Assembly (NCBI GenBank): GCA_027310625.1
Contig: DAIDAM010000010.1
Coordinates: forward strand, 1-47,313
Source: a bacterium
GTDB taxonomy: Bacteria; Patescibacteriota; Minisyncoccia; UBA6257; 2-01-FULL-56-20
Reading direction: 5' to 3'
Length of the DNA: 47,313 nucleotides
In this document: in pieces, positions 1-8,726 of the stretch
Numbering within the stretch: position 1 is the stretch's first letter
Layout of the letters: every line of letters starts with the position of its first letter
Program-made: the position numbers and the translations under genes
The notes under the pieces: model-generated
Seen by the model: only the letters and a program-made list of their open reading frames with translations
The model's database searches: none
What the model was told of the DNA's origin: nothing

Positions 1-1
1 A

Positions 2-412
2 GGGTTGAGATACGCTATTGCCGCAGGCAATCCTTCCACGCAGGCGGACGCCCGAGACCAGATACTGCAATCTCTTCTCGGACTTCTCCTTCTCTTCGGC
101 GCTTACCTCATCCTCTACGTCATCAATCCCGGTCTTGTGCAGCTGAAGTTTCCGGAGCTAAATAATGTGAGCGTGGGGCCGGTACAGCAAGGAGGAACTG
201 GCGGTGCAACGGCACCCGCAACCGACAATGGAACTATAAGTCCGGGCGCCACAACTGGCCTTTTCCAGTGCAATGTCGGAGGGATAATTACAAAATTCAA
301 CACTTTAGCTGCGTGCAATTACAGGTGTGTGCCCGCCGGGGGAGCGTGCAGTCCAACGCCGGTAGGTGGAGGTACGGATAACACCGGGGAAGACAGCGAA
401 AATCAGCCGTAA
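2..412 (+). CDS. Pilin-like / VirB2-like small membrane protein, 5' end cut by the window edge
   Basis: The reading frame is open from the first bases, and the in-frame TTG at 5 is unlikely to be a start, so this is the C-terminal part of a longer gene. A hydrophobic segment (about residues 22-44 of the visible part, rich in Leu and Ile) follows the stretch AGNPSTQADARDQI and ends in NPGL. That pattern is typical of small two-helix membrane proteins annotated in Parcubacteria as pilin or TrbC/VirB2-like; this is from memory of the family. The rest is a Gly/Thr/Pro-rich, probably extracellular tail with four cysteines. It lies 15 bp upstream of a second exported protein and may share its transcript. 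Confidence 0.55.
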   Translation, partial: GLRYAIAAGNPSTQADARDQILQSLLGLLLLFGAYLILYVINPGLVQLKFPELNNVSVGPVQQGGTGGATAPATDNGTISPGATTGLFQCNVGGIITKFNTLAACNYRCVPAGGACSPTPVGGGTDNTGEDSENQP

Positions 413-427
413 TAAATTTAAAAACAA

Positions 428-1657
428 ATGAAAAAAATTTTCATAGTTTTAATAGTCGTTTCCGCTATCATCATTCTCGGCGTCGGCGGCTACTATCTTC
501 GCTCAAGACAACAGGCACCCCAGCCCGCGGCGCAAGAAACGGGAACTCTCCCGCCGGTGCAAACACAAACGACGCAGCCCGCCGGCGTCCAAACGAGCGG
601 CCAGGCAACAACCGGCGCGCAAAGACCGGCGGCCGTCGCGCAGGAGAAAGCGCTTTACTACTCGGTTGACAAGGGGAACAACACGATACTCGTCCAGGAA
701 GACGGAAAAATTCTCAAGGCGTCGGGAGGAAAGTCGGAAATATTGAGCGGAAACGCAATGGCGGGATTCCGAAAGGCCTACTTTTCCTATGACGGAAAAA
801 GAGTTTTGGCGCTTTCGTTCGACGGAAAGGCAAACATTTTTGACGTTGACCAGAAAAAGTGGACTTCCGTTTCGGGGGTGTTCCAGGACGCGGCCTGGTC
901 GCCGTCAGACCGCAGGGTCGCGCTTCTTTCTGTCCCATCCGGCGGAGCAAGCTCAATATCAACGCTCAACGCGGACGACGCGAAAGCGAAGCCGGTTGAA
1001 GTGACAAAAATAAATCAGCGCGATATGACCATAAACTGGCCGTACGCCTCAAAAATTTTCCTCGGGGACGAGCCGAGCGGGAACTGGGCTTCGTCGCTTT
1101 TTTCCCTCGATGTCGGAAGTAAAACTTTTTCTCTGATTCTTGAAAATAGACTCGGTCTTCAAACAATATGGAGCTTTTCTTCGCCGGCTGTCGGTCTTTC
1201 CTTTTTTGCCGGAACAACCGGACGCGGCGGAGAACTGCGTCTCATTGACCAAAACGGAAGACAAATACAAACTTTTAACTTCATTACTTTCCCCTCAAAG
1301 TGCGCGTTTTACAACAAAGCGGTTACTGCAAAAACGCCGACAACTCAATCAACTTCTTCCGCCACGTCCACAAAAACGGCGGCCGCGCCGCAACAAACGG
1401 CGCCCACTCTTGTCTGCGCCATTCCAGGAGACCAATCCGCCCTTCAAAACAATCTCCTACCCGATTCCTACCTCAAAAAATCAATCTTTACCTCGGACAA
1501 TTTCGTTGAAATAGACATTTCAACGGGCAACTTAAAAGCTCTCTTAGGCGACGCGGGGCAGGACATGGACGCCGACGACCTCAAAGTATTCAATCAGTCG
1601 GTTTTTTTCATCAACCGCTACGACCAAAACGTTTATTCCTTCCAGCTGCCGAAGTAG
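428..1657 (+). CDS. Membrane-anchored beta-propeller-like protein of unknown function
   Basis: 409 residues. A Lys-rich start and one hydrophobic helix (about residues 4-24) predict a signal anchor with the rest outside the membrane. Residues about 30-70 form a Pro/Gln/Thr-rich linker. From about residue 75 there are repeated short strands with motifs such as SYDGKRVLALSFDGKA and AAWSPSDRRVALLS, which resemble TolB or WD40-type propeller blades. A second Ser/Thr/Ala-rich linker lies near residues 300-325. I see no catalytic motif. The gene follows the pilin-like gene by 15 bp and converges with jag, so it could be an envelope or pilus-associated factor, but that is inference. Confidence 0.6.
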   Translation: MKKIFIVLIVVSAIIILGVGGYYLRSRQQAPQPAAQETGTLPPVQTQTTQPAGVQTSGQATTGAQRPAAVAQEKALYYSVDKGNNTILVQEDGKILKASGGKSEILSGNAMAGFRKAYFSYDGKRVLALSFDGKANIFDVDQKKWTSVSGVFQDAAWSPSDRRVALLSVPSGGASSISTLNADDAKAKPVEVTKINQRDMTINWPYASKIFLGDEPSGNWASSLFSLDVGSKTFSLILENRLGLQTIWSFSSPAVGLSFFAGTTGRGGELRLIDQNGRQIQTFNFITFPSKCAFYNKAVTAKTPTTQSTSSATSTKTAAAPQQTAPTLVCAIPGDQSALQNNLLPDSYLKKSIFTSDNFVEIDISTGNLKALLGDAGQDMDADDLKVFNQSVFFINRYDQNVYSFQLPK

Positions 1658-1681
1658 CCATCAACGAATGGCGAATCTGTT

Positions 1682-1725
1682 GCGAATAAACTAATTCGTA
1701 AATTCGAAATGAATTCGTTATTCGC
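1682..1725. terminator. Hairpin between convergent genes, overlapping the jag stop codon
   Basis: GCGAATAAACTAATTC (1682-1697) pairs with GAATTCGTTATTCGC (1711-1725) with one small bulge. It lies between the end of the propeller gene and the jag gene, and supplies jag's last codons (Ser-Glu-stop). It may act as a bidirectional terminator, or it may be a dispersed ATTCG-type repeat that became part of the gene end. Confidence 0.45.
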
Positions 1726-2203
1726 TGATTTCGTCGCGTGCCGCAGCTTCCTTTTTCTCAAACCCTCCTTCTTTTATCGGTTTCACAATTACATAGCGCG
1801 ATTTCCCCGCGCCGACGCTCTCGGTCAACACATCCGGACGCCCCGCAAGTTCAACGTGGATTATCCTTCGCTCGTAAGAATTCATTGTCGGCAGGGAAAT
1901 TTCCTGCTTGGTGGCGACGGCTTTCCTCGCGGCGGCGCGCGCAAGTTCCGTAATTATGTTCTCGCGCTCGCGCCTGTAGTTGTTGACGTCAAAAAAAATG
2001 GGCTGGCTGTTTTCTTTTTTAGCGACAAGCTGAGAAAGATGATTTATTGATTCGATGATTACCGGAAGATTTTCCTTTACAAGGGTTTGGTTGCTGTAAA
2101 TGAAAATTCTTCCGTGGCGATGTTCTTCGTTCAACTCCACGTTATAATCGTCGAATCCCATCAGTTCTATCATCCTCTTTATAAATATTTCCGTGTTCTT
2201 CAT
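1718..2203 (-). CDS. jag: Jag/KhpB family RNA-binding protein (KH-R3H)
   Basis: About 161 residues from the ATG at 2203, which I prefer to upstream in-frame codons because those lie in a repeat element (2202-2322). The C-terminal half is an R3H domain: LPTMNSYERRIIHVEL contains the R-x3-H signature, followed by TESVGAGKSRYVIVKP. The N-terminal half matches the single KH-like region of Jag; the long Jag-N domain is absent, as in many small genomes. Jag binds RNA and acts with YidC in cell-envelope and division control in Firmicutes. It sits downstream of yidC in the conserved rpmH-rnpA-yidC-jag order. The repeat between yidC and jag places a hairpin directly before its start. Confidence 0.88.
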   Translation of the reverse strand: MKNTEIFIKRMIELMGFDDYNVELNEEHRHGRIFIYSNQTLVKENLPVIIESINHLSQLVAKKENSQPIFFDVNNYRRERENIITELARAAARKAVATKQEISLPTMNSYERRIIHVELAGRPDVLTESVGAGKSRYVIVKPIKEGGFEKKEAAARDEISE

Positions 2204-2322
2204 CCCGTTTAGAAGCGGGTTGTCATTAGACAACCGTAGCGCCCGCTTCTTAAATAAAACGATGTTTTGCAAAAATTGCCGGGTGTACTTGTAATCATTG
2301 GTTTTGGTGCTTCTAACGGGAT
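2202..2322 (-). repeat. 121-bp inverted-repeat element, copy A (TCCCGTTAGA family)
   Basis: The ends are ATCCCGTTTAGAAGC (2202-2216) and GCTTCTAACGGGAT (2309-2322), inverted with one extra T. Next to the left end is a hairpin, GGTTGTC-ATTA-GACAACC (about 2218-2235). The interior aligns with copies at 41886-42007 and 43195-43314 (shared AAAACGAYRTTTTTGC-like block and hairpin). The element fills the yidC-jag junction exactly: one end gives the yidC stop codon and last two residues, and the other end overlaps the jag ATG. It has no coding capacity, so it looks like a non-autonomous, MITE- or REP-like element. Confidence 0.85.
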
Positions 2323-3023
2323 TCATTTGATTTCAGTTTGCGGCTTATAACTTCCTGCTGGAATATTGAAAAGAGGGTGCTCGTCGCCCAATAAAGTGAT
2401 ATTGCGGCAGGCAGCCTCCAGAAAATAAACAGCGTCAGCGCCGGAGCGAGATAAACCATTTTTCTGCTCATTGCCTCCGCCGGCGAGGGGCTTCTCCCTT
2501 CAACCTTCGGCAGCATCATTTTCCCTTGAAAATACTGCAGAATCGCCGCCAAGCCAACTACTACAATATTACTCTCGTTGAGATTTATCAAGCCCAAAAA
2601 GGAAGTGCCGAAGCGGTCCGGCGCACCGACGAAGGAGTAAATATTTTTCAAAACATCGGGCGTGATTTTGTTGTTGAAAATCTGAAAAAGCGCTATCAAA
2701 ACCGGAATTTGAATCAACAAAAAAAATATTCCGGAAAAAGGATTGATGCCGTGTTCCTTATAAACGCCCATTGTCGCCTCAAGTTGTTTCTCTTTGTTGT
2801 TTTTGTGGGTATCTTTTATCTTCTCGAGCTTCGGCTGAATTTTCTGCATCATCATCTGATGCCTGGCGCCTTTTTCAAAAATCGGATAAAGGAGAAGGCG
2901 TATAAAGAGAGTGGAGAGAATTATCGCAAGCCCAAAGTCATACAGAGCGGCTGTTTTATAAAAAAAGATGAGGATGTTGAGTATCGGCTGATAAATAAAA
3001 ATATTGTAGAGGTTGTAAATCAT
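2313..3023 (-). CDS. yidC: YidC/Oxa1 family membrane protein insertase
   Basis: 236 residues, the short form without the large periplasmic P1 domain. It has the family pattern of a conserved Arg in the first core helix (STLFIRLLLYPIF), a cytoplasmic charged hairpin rich in Lys, and membrane segments FFLLIQIPVLIALFQIF, LAPALTLFIFWRLPAAISLYW and a final helix. It inserts membrane proteins alone or with SecYEG. The start overlaps the rnpA stop region by 4 bp (ATGA), which suggests translational coupling. The last codons, Ser-Arg-stop, are provided by the inverted repeat of the downstream element, so the native C-terminus may have been altered. Confidence 0.93.
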   Translation of the reverse strand: MIYNLYNIFIYQPILNILIFFYKTAALYDFGLAIILSTLFIRLLLYPIFEKGARHQMMMQKIQPKLEKIKDTHKNNKEKQLEATMGVYKEHGINPFSGIFFLLIQIPVLIALFQIFNNKITPDVLKNIYSFVGAPDRFGTSFLGLINLNESNIVVVGLAAILQYFQGKMMLPKVEGRSPSPAEAMSRKMVYLAPALTLFIFWRLPAAISLYWATSTLFSIFQQEVISRKLKSNESR

Positions 3024-3346
3024 TTTGTTTCTTCCGCCGCTTTTTTGAAAATTTCCTCAAGTTCTTCTTTAGCGCTCCTTGCCGAAAGAGAAACAAGGCC
3101 CCGCTTCCCGAATATTATCACGTCCTTTGAAAAATTCGGCTGAGCGGCGGCCACGTTGAGTATAAATCTTTTCCAGAAATTTCTCCTCGTTGACAATTTT
3201 TCCACCTTAGAGCCGATAACCGCCGCGAACCTGTTGCGGCCCAGGTTGTTTTCAAAAACTTTGACGGCGAAATGGCTTGAAGAAATTTTCTTTTGGGGCG
3301 CCTTTGAAAAAACGCTTCTCGGAACCCTCGATTCTCGTGGTATCAT
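3020..3346 (-). CDS. rnpA: Ribonuclease P protein component
   Basis: 108 residues, close to the family's usual 110-120. The conserved RNR-like element is seen as [16 protein letters not shown], preceded by [11 protein letters not shown] and followed by the strand [10 protein letters not shown]. The protein binds RNase P RNA and helps 5' maturation of tRNA precursors. It overlaps rpmH by 4 bp (ATGA) and yidC by 4 bp, in the canonical origin-side operon, so order and overlap support the call as strongly as sequence does. Confidence 0.9.
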   Translation of the reverse strand: MIPRESRVPRSVFSKAPQKKISSSHFAVKVFENNLGRNRFAAVIGSKVEKLSTRRNFWKRFILNVAAAQPNFSKDVIIFGKRGLVSLSARSAKEELEEIFKKAAEETK

Positions 3347-3477
3347 AGGGCGACCCTGTTGCGCTTCTTTCTTCTTCGGCGCCTGAGAACGTTTCTGCCG
3401 CCGGCGGAGCGCATCCTTCGCAGGAACCCGTGCGTTCTTTTTCTCTTCTTTTTCTTCGGGTTGTATGTTCTGGACAT
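3343..3477 (-). CDS. rpmH: Large ribosomal subunit protein bL34
   Basis: 44 residues starting [20 protein letters not shown], an almost diagnostic bL34 sequence, ending in an Arg/Lys-rich tail. The start at 3477 fits the normal 44-46 residue length; the frame stays open upstream but that extension has no similarity to bL34. It is the first gene of rpmH-rnpA-yidC-jag, divergent from dnaA, as at many bacterial replication origins. Confidence 0.95.
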   Translation of the reverse strand: MSRTYNPKKKKRKRTHGFLRRMRSAGGRNVLRRRRRKKRNRVAL

Positions 3478-3639
3478 TTCCGCGATTCTATCATAAAAAA
3501 TAACATAATCAAACGGCGGCATTGCGGAGGCGCGAAAAGCGTTTTCAACAGACAATCCACATTTTTCGTTGCTTGAACTATTTCCTTTTGGGGCTTTTAA
3601 TTATATGGTCATTGGTGGAATTGAAAGCAATTGCTAACC
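3478..3639. promoter_or_regulatory. Divergent rpmH/dnaA intergenic region, possible part of oriC
   Basis: 162 bp separates rpmH and dnaA, the usual place for promoters of both genes and often for DnaA binding. I find only near matches to the DnaA box TTATCCACA: TTTTCAACA followed by CAATCCACA around 3543-3561. A further near match, TTATCAACC, lies at 5008-5016 in the AT-rich dnaA-dnaN gap. The gene order supports an origin nearby; the boxes alone would not. Confidence 0.3.
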
Positions 3640-5001
3640 ATGGAAAAAAATCTTGAAAAACTCTGGCAATCTGTTTTAGGAGAAATGGAGCTCCAGATTT
3701 CAAGGGCCAATTTCGTAACCTGGTTGAAAAACAGCAGGCTGACCGAGGAAAAAGACGGGACTTTGTTTATAGTTTTGCCGAATAATTTTGCTAAGGAGTG
3801 GGTTGAAAACAAATACCACAAAAATTTACTGGGCATAGTGAGAAATTTTGACGATTCGGTAAGAAAACTTGAGTTTGTTGTTTCCGGGCAGAAGTTAGAA
3901 ATTTTGGAAAAGAAGGCGCCGGTTGGGACCGCTGTGGTGTTTGAAAACAAAATAAATTTTGAATTCAGGGTTGACCCCGAAAGCAATTTGAATCCGAGGT
4001 ACAACTTGAATTCTTTCGTGGTCGGGCCGTCGAACGAGCTCGCGTTCGGCGCAGCCAGCGCGGTTATTCAGAATGTAGGAGTAAAATACAATCCGTTCTT
4101 TGTATATGGAGGGGTTGGTCTTGGAAAAACGCACCTAATTCAATCAATAGGAAACGAGATAAGGGCGAAATACAAAGGGAAAGTGCGGCCGAAGTACGTT
4201 CCTTCCGAGAAATTCACAAGTGATGTGGTGTGGGCGATAAGAAACAAGAGAATGGACGATATAAAAAGGAAATATCGCGACGTGGATGTTTTAATAATAG
4301 ACGACATACAGTTTATAGGCGGCAAGGAAAAAACCGAGGAAGAATTCTTCCACACATTCAACGCCCTTTACGAAAACAATAAGCAGATAATCATATCCTC
4401 CGACCGCCCCCCGCAGTCGATACCGACGCTGGAGGAAAGATTGAGGTCGAGGTTTGAGGGCGGGTTGATAGCGGACATCGTCTATCCGGAATACGAGACG
4501 AGGGTAGCGATAATAAAAAGCAAGCTTCAGGAAAATAAAAAGGAGTTGGGTAATGAAATAATAGAACTGATCGCGAGCAAGGTAAGGAAAAACGTGAGGG
4601 AAATTGAGGGAGTTATAAACAAAATAATCTTTTATCAGGACGTCAGGGGTTCTCAAATAAACGAGAAAATTGTCGAAGACATAATAGAAAAAACAACGCA
4701 AAACTTCAGTAAAAGGGTTAGTGATTCGCAGATAATAAAATCTGTTGCCGAGTTTTATAGGGTGTCCACAGACGATTTGGTTGGTAAGGTGAGAAAAAAA
4801 GAAATTGTGGAACCGAGGCAGGTTGCTATGTACTTGCTTAGGGATATTCTGGATATGTCCTATCCCTATATTGGTGAAAAGCTGGGCAAAGACCACACGA
4901 CCGCTATACACGCCATCAAAAAAATAAACATTGAAATAAACAAGAACTCCTCATTATTTCAAAAAATAATCACAATAAAAGAATTGATTTATAAGTCATA
5001 A
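3640..5001 (+). CDS. dnaA: Chromosomal replication initiator DnaA
   Basis: 453 residues from the ATG at 3640; an in-frame TTG at 3631 is possible. Domain I starts LEKLWQSVLGEMELQIS. Domain III carries the Walker A motif GGVGLGKTH, Walker B LIIDDIQFI and the sensor region IISSDRPP. Domain IV ends with the helix-turn-helix signature LGKDHTTAIHAI, which reads DnaA boxes. The protein opens oriC in an ATP-dependent way. There is no SD before the start. The gene is divergent from rpmH and followed after 64 bp by dnaN, the classic origin order. Confidence 0.97.
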   Translation: MEKNLEKLWQSVLGEMELQISRANFVTWLKNSRLTEEKDGTLFIVLPNNFAKEWVENKYHKNLLGIVRNFDDSVRKLEFVVSGQKLEILEKKAPVGTAVVFENKINFEFRVDPESNLNPRYNLNSFVVGPSNELAFGAASAVIQNVGVKYNPFFVYGGVGLGKTHLIQSIGNEIRAKYKGKVRPKYVPSEKFTSDVVWAIRNKRMDDIKRKYRDVDVLIIDDIQFIGGKEKTEEEFFHTFNALYENNKQIIISSDRPPQSIPTLEERLRSRFEGGLIADIVYPEYETRVAIIKSKLQENKKELGNEIIELIASKVRKNVREIEGVINKIIFYQDVRGSQINEKIVEDIIEKTTQNFSKRVSDSQIIKSVAEFYRVSTDDLVGKVRKKEIVEPRQVAMYLLRDILDMSYPYIGEKLGKDHTTAIHAIKKINIEINKNSSLFQKIITIKELIYKS

Positions 5002-5065
5002 TCCAACTTATCAACCAAAAAGTTTCCTATAACAACAGTAATAAATTAAATAACTAATTAAGTTA

Positions 5066-6178
5066 ATGAAAGCAGTAGTTGTGAAAGACAACTTAAAAGA
5101 AGGTCTTTTTGTGGTTGGTAGAGTACCGACGGAAAGCTCGCAACTCCCCATACTCAAAAACGTTTTGATTGAAACGTCGGAAAATAAATTAGTTATCGCG
5201 GCGACGAATTTGGAAATAGCGGTGAAATTTTATATCTCCGGAAAGATTATAGAGAACGGCGCGCTGGCCGCGCCAATCGGCGTCCTGTCCAATATCATTT
5301 CGAACATATCAAGCGAAAGGATTAATCTCTGGGGTAAAAAAAATATTTTTGAGATAAAAACCGACAATTACCACGCGCAAATAAATTCCTCACCAAGCGA
5401 CGACTTCCCCATCATACCGAAGATAAAAAACCAGGGCGGATATATAGAAACAGACTCGGAACTATTGAAGGAATCTCTGAGCCAGGTCACGTCGGCGTCG
5501 CAGTTTTCAGAATTGAGGCCGGAATTGAACAGCGTTTTTGTGGACTATTCAATTGATTGTTTGAAATTTGTTTCTACGGACAGCTTCCGCTTGGCGGAAA
5601 AATCGCTCAATCCCAACCAAATCAATTCAACAATAGAAAGCCCGTTCAGTTTACTGATACCGCTAAGAAGCTGTCAGGAACTTATGAGAATTCTGGGGAA
5701 TGACGGCGCTGTGAAAATTTTTTTTGATGATAGCCAAATCCTTTTCAAATCGGACAAGTGGGAACTGTTTTCGAGATTGCTTGAGGGTTCATTTCCCGAC
5801 TACAAGCAGGTCGTGCCCAAAAAATACGGCGCGGAAACCACAATGTTAAAAGACGAACTTGTAAGCGGAATAAAACTTTCGAGCATCTTCAGCTCGAAGA
5901 ACAACGAAGTGAAAATCAAAATTTTGGAAGGAAAGAAAAATATCGAAATTTCTTCTTCGGACCAGACGACCGGCGAGAATAAATTTGTGCTGCCGGCGAG
6001 GATCAACGGCTCCGTAAATGAAATCTCATTCAACTGGAAGTATCTTGGCGACGGTCTCAAGGCGATAAGTTCCGAGGAGGTTATGTTTGGATTCAGCGAT
6101 GATAATAAGCCGGCGGTTATAAAATCACCAAAAGACGACTCATTCTTCTACCTAATAATGCCGATTCTCAAGGCGTGA
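5066..6178 (+). CDS. dnaN: DNA polymerase III beta subunit (sliding clamp)
   Basis: 370 residues, the normal length. Three clamp domains are recognisable: start MKAVVVKDNLKEGLFVVGRV, mid-part FVSTDSFRLAEKSL (the conserved TDxxRL-like motif), and the ending SFFYLIMPI, which matches the usual YLIMPxR end. The ring-shaped dimer tethers the replicative polymerase to DNA. It follows dnaA by 64 bp of AT-rich sequence with no SD. recF and gyrB do not follow; the next gene is on the opposite strand. Confidence 0.96.
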   Translation: MKAVVVKDNLKEGLFVVGRVPTESSQLPILKNVLIETSENKLVIAATNLEIAVKFYISGKIIENGALAAPIGVLSNIISNISSERINLWGKKNIFEIKTDNYHAQINSSPSDDFPIIPKIKNQGGYIETDSELLKESLSQVTSASQFSELRPELNSVFVDYSIDCLKFVSTDSFRLAEKSLNPNQINSTIESPFSLLIPLRSCQELMRILGNDGAVKIFFDDSQILFKSDKWELFSRLLEGSFPDYKQVVPKKYGAETTMLKDELVSGIKLSSIFSSKNNEVKIKILEGKKNIEISSSDQTTGENKFVLPARINGSVNEISFNWKYLGDGLKAISSEEVMFGFSDDNKPAVIKSPKDDSFFYLIMPILKA

Positions 6179-6206
6179 GCCGCCGCTGCCTAAACGAGGG
6201 ATAGGT

Positions 6207-8657
6207 TCACTGGTAAACTATAACTTCGTCTTGCGAGCGCTGGTTTTTTTCGTCAAAGACCTCAACGACGAGCGAATTCTGTGGCAGAAGCGCATATGCC
6301 GTAAAAGACCAATTCAGGGTGTAGTTTTTGCCGAAGCTTCCGGTGAAACTCCCCACGTTTTGGTTGTTGAAGTAAACGTTTATCTTTCCGACGTTGAAAT
6401 AAGACACTATATCGGCGGCGACACTTATCTGCGACCCCACAAAACCTCCCTGTTGCGGATTCCTTATTTTTACAACGGGCAAAGACGACAATTGCAGCCC
6501 CGGGCCCGATTGGCCCGGCGTTATCTGGCTATAAGACGAAACCACCCCAACGTTGTTTTTTGCCCACTCGAGAACCCCCGTTTCCCAATTTTCAAATTGC
6601 GGGTCGCGCGAGGGGTCGAGTGGCTGCGGTCCGAGCGGGTCGGATTTATCCGCGTAGTAAAGTATCGAGTGAAGTTGGTTGTTATAGAAATAATCGCCGT
6701 TGAGCATCGGTTTGTCTTCCGGAACAGCGTCCGGCCTGTTGAACGTTTGTTTTGGTTGGCTTTTCAGCGCCTCCGTCATAAATTTATTCCATATGGGAAC
6801 GGCGGCGAGAATGCTGCCGGCATTTTTTTGCATCTTGGTATTGTCGCTGTTGCCTGCCCATACCCCGACAACAAACGTCGGCGTGTAGCCGATTGCCCAC
6901 GCATCCCTGTAGTCCTGTGTTGTCCCCGTTTTCAGCGCGACATCGTATTCCGGAAATACCGTGAGCGAAAGGCCTCCGCGGAAAAGCCCCGACCTCGCCT
7001 CAACGTCCGAAAGAATATCGTTCACGAGCCGCACGGATTGCGCATCCGCAACGACTTCTTTTTTGTCTTCGTATGATTCAATTGTGTTTCCGTTGCCGTC
7101 GCGAACCTCAAGCACCAGTGATTGCTGACGCTTTACGCCCTCGTTCGCAAGGACCGAGTACGCGCCGACCAAATCAAAAAGTTTCACCTCCCCGCCGCCG
7201 AGCACGAGCGAAAGCCCGTAGCGATTCGGTTCGTTAAGCGTCGTTATACCGAATTTGTGGAGATTGTCCAGAACATTCTGAATCCCCGCGAGATAAAGAA
7301 CCTTTACTGCCGGAAGGTTTACCGATTGCGCAAGTGCGTTTCGGAGCGTTATCGGTCCGGAAAACGTATTACTGAAATTTTGGGGATGGAAGCACTCTGT
7401 ATTTTCATTGTTGAAATCCACTATCGCCGGACATGACGGATTTTTTGACGCAAATTCCGTCGGAACGTCGAAAAGGACGCTGTCGGGCGAATAACCTTTT
7501 TGAAAGAGAGTTAAATAGGCAAACGGCTTCAACGCCGAACCCGGCTGTCTCAAACCCTGCGTTGCGACGTTGAAATTCCCGTCAACATCCTTGTCAAAGT
7601 AGTCGCGCGAGCCGACCATCGCGAGAATCTGACCCGTTCCCGCGTCCTGAGCGACAAGCGCAGCATTCTTTCCTTGATAAAGCTCCTCGTTTCTTTTTGC
7701 GCCGTCATAAACGGTTTTCTCCGCAATTTCCTGAAGGTTCCAATCCAGCGTTGTGATTACCCTTAATCCCCCGCGGTTGACCATGTTCTCGCCATACTTT
7801 TGGACCAGGTAATCCTCCACGGCCATGACAAAATGAGGGGCCTTGATTCCGCCGATTGATTTCGGCTGGAAACTTACATTGTAGGCGACCGCTTCATCAA
7901 GCTCCTTTTTGCTTATCTTTCCCAATTCGTACATTTTCTCCAAGACGATTTTCTGTCTCTTGAAAAGGTCTTTTAAGCGGCTGCCCCACGGCGAGTAGTA
8001 AGTCGGCGCTTTCGGTAAAGCGGCGAGAATCGCCGCTTCCGCAAGGTTGATATCCTGCACCCCCTTGCCGAAATATGCCCGGCTTGCCGCCTCCACCCCG
8101 TAAATTGTCGGACCGTAAGGTATCTGGTTGAGGTAAAGTCCCAAAATTTCGTCCTTGGAATAATTTTCATCCAGCTTTATGGCGAGGACCAACTCTTTTA
8201 TTTTTCTCAAAAAAGTCCTTTCCGGTTTCAGGAAGGCGTTCCTTGCAAGCTGTTGGGTTATCGTTGAGCCGCCCTGGAAAATTCCGCCGCGGGTGAGGTT
8301 GACGAGCGCCGCCCTTGCTATTCCCCTCCAGTCAAAAGCCGGCTCGTTGTAAAAATTTTCATCCTCAATGCTTATCGTTGCGTCTTTGAGATATTGCGGC
8401 ATCTGGCTGAAGGGGACGATGGTCCGCGTTTCGCCGGAATCACTTATCTCATATAGAAGAATTTGCCCCGTGCGGTCGTATATTTTCGTTGATTGGCTTA
8501 TCTTGCCGCTTGTCAGCTGTGTGACGGAGGGAAGGTCGCTTGTTACGGCGATCGCTGCGCCTATTAGGAACAGAAAAAGAAGCGCAGCCGAAAGACATGC
8601 GTACCAAACCGCTTTTTTGAGAGAAAATTTTTTCTTCCGCATTTTTCGGGTTTTCAT
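6207..8657 (-). CDS. Penicillin-binding protein 1A, bifunctional glycosyltransferase/transpeptidase
   Basis: About 816 residues from the ATG at 8657; an ATG at 8669 would start inside a terminator hairpin. After a basic tail there is one membrane helix. The GT51 domain has EDENFY and GGSTITQQLARN. The transpeptidase domain has SALK (the SxxK active-site serine, in PGSALKPF), SVN (SxN) and KTGTTQDYRDAW (KTG). A C-terminal Ig-like or beta-rich segment follows. It polymerises and crosslinks peptidoglycan on the outer face of the membrane. It is the only cell-wall synthase in the window and converges with dnaN. Confidence 0.95.
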   Translation of the reverse strand: MKTRKMRKKKFSLKKAVWYACLSAALLFLFLIGAAIAVTSDLPSVTQLTSGKISQSTKIYDRTGQILLYEISDSGETRTIVPFSQMPQYLKDATISIEDENFYNEPAFDWRGIARAALVNLTRGGIFQGGSTITQQLARNAFLKPERTFLRKIKELVLAIKLDENYSKDEILGLYLNQIPYGPTIYGVEAASRAYFGKGVQDINLAEAAILAALPKAPTYYSPWGSRLKDLFKRQKIVLEKMYELGKISKKELDEAVAYNVSFQPKSIGGIKAPHFVMAVEDYLVQKYGENMVNRGGLRVITTLDWNLQEIAEKTVYDGAKRNEELYQGKNAALVAQDAGTGQILAMVGSRDYFDKDVDGNFNVATQGLRQPGSALKPFAYLTLFQKGYSPDSVLFDVPTEFASKNPSCPAIVDFNNENTECFHPQNFSNTFSGPITLRNALAQSVNLPAVKVLYLAGIQNVLDNLHKFGITTLNEPNRYGLSLVLGGGEVKLFDLVGAYSVLANEGVKRQQSLVLEVRDGNGNTIESYEDKKEVVADAQSVRLVNDILSDVEARSGLFRGGLSLTVFPEYDVALKTGTTQDYRDAWAIGYTPTFVVGVWAGNSDNTKMQKNAGSILAAVPIWNKFMTEALKSQPKQTFNRPDAVPEDKPMLNGDYFYNNQLHSILYYADKSDPLGPQPLDPSRDPQFENWETGVLEWAKNNVGVVSSYSQITPGQSGPGLQLSSLPVVKIRNPQQGGFVGSQISVAADIVSYFNVGKINVYFNNQNVGSFTGSFGKNYTLNWSFTAYALLPQNSLVVEVFDEKNQRSQDEVIVYQ

Positions 8658-8666
8658 TAGGGATAA

Positions 8667-8712
8667 CAAAAATCGCCCGCTTTGTCTATGCGACTGCTGC
8701 GGGCGATTTTTG
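8667..8712 (-). terminator. Intrinsic terminator downstream of the acidic protein gene
   Basis: CAAAAATCGCCCGC (8667-8680) pairs perfectly with GCGGGCGATTTTTG (8699-8712). The A and T flanks make it usable in both directions, but only the minus-strand acidic gene ends here. It isolates that gene from the PBP gene downstream. Confidence 0.75.
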
Positions 8713-8726
8713 CTTTTGATTTTTTA

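Noticed and set aside
3478-5065. A firm oriC call from DnaA boxes
   Set aside because: Only near matches to TTATCCACA were found and no cluster, so only gene order supports an origin.
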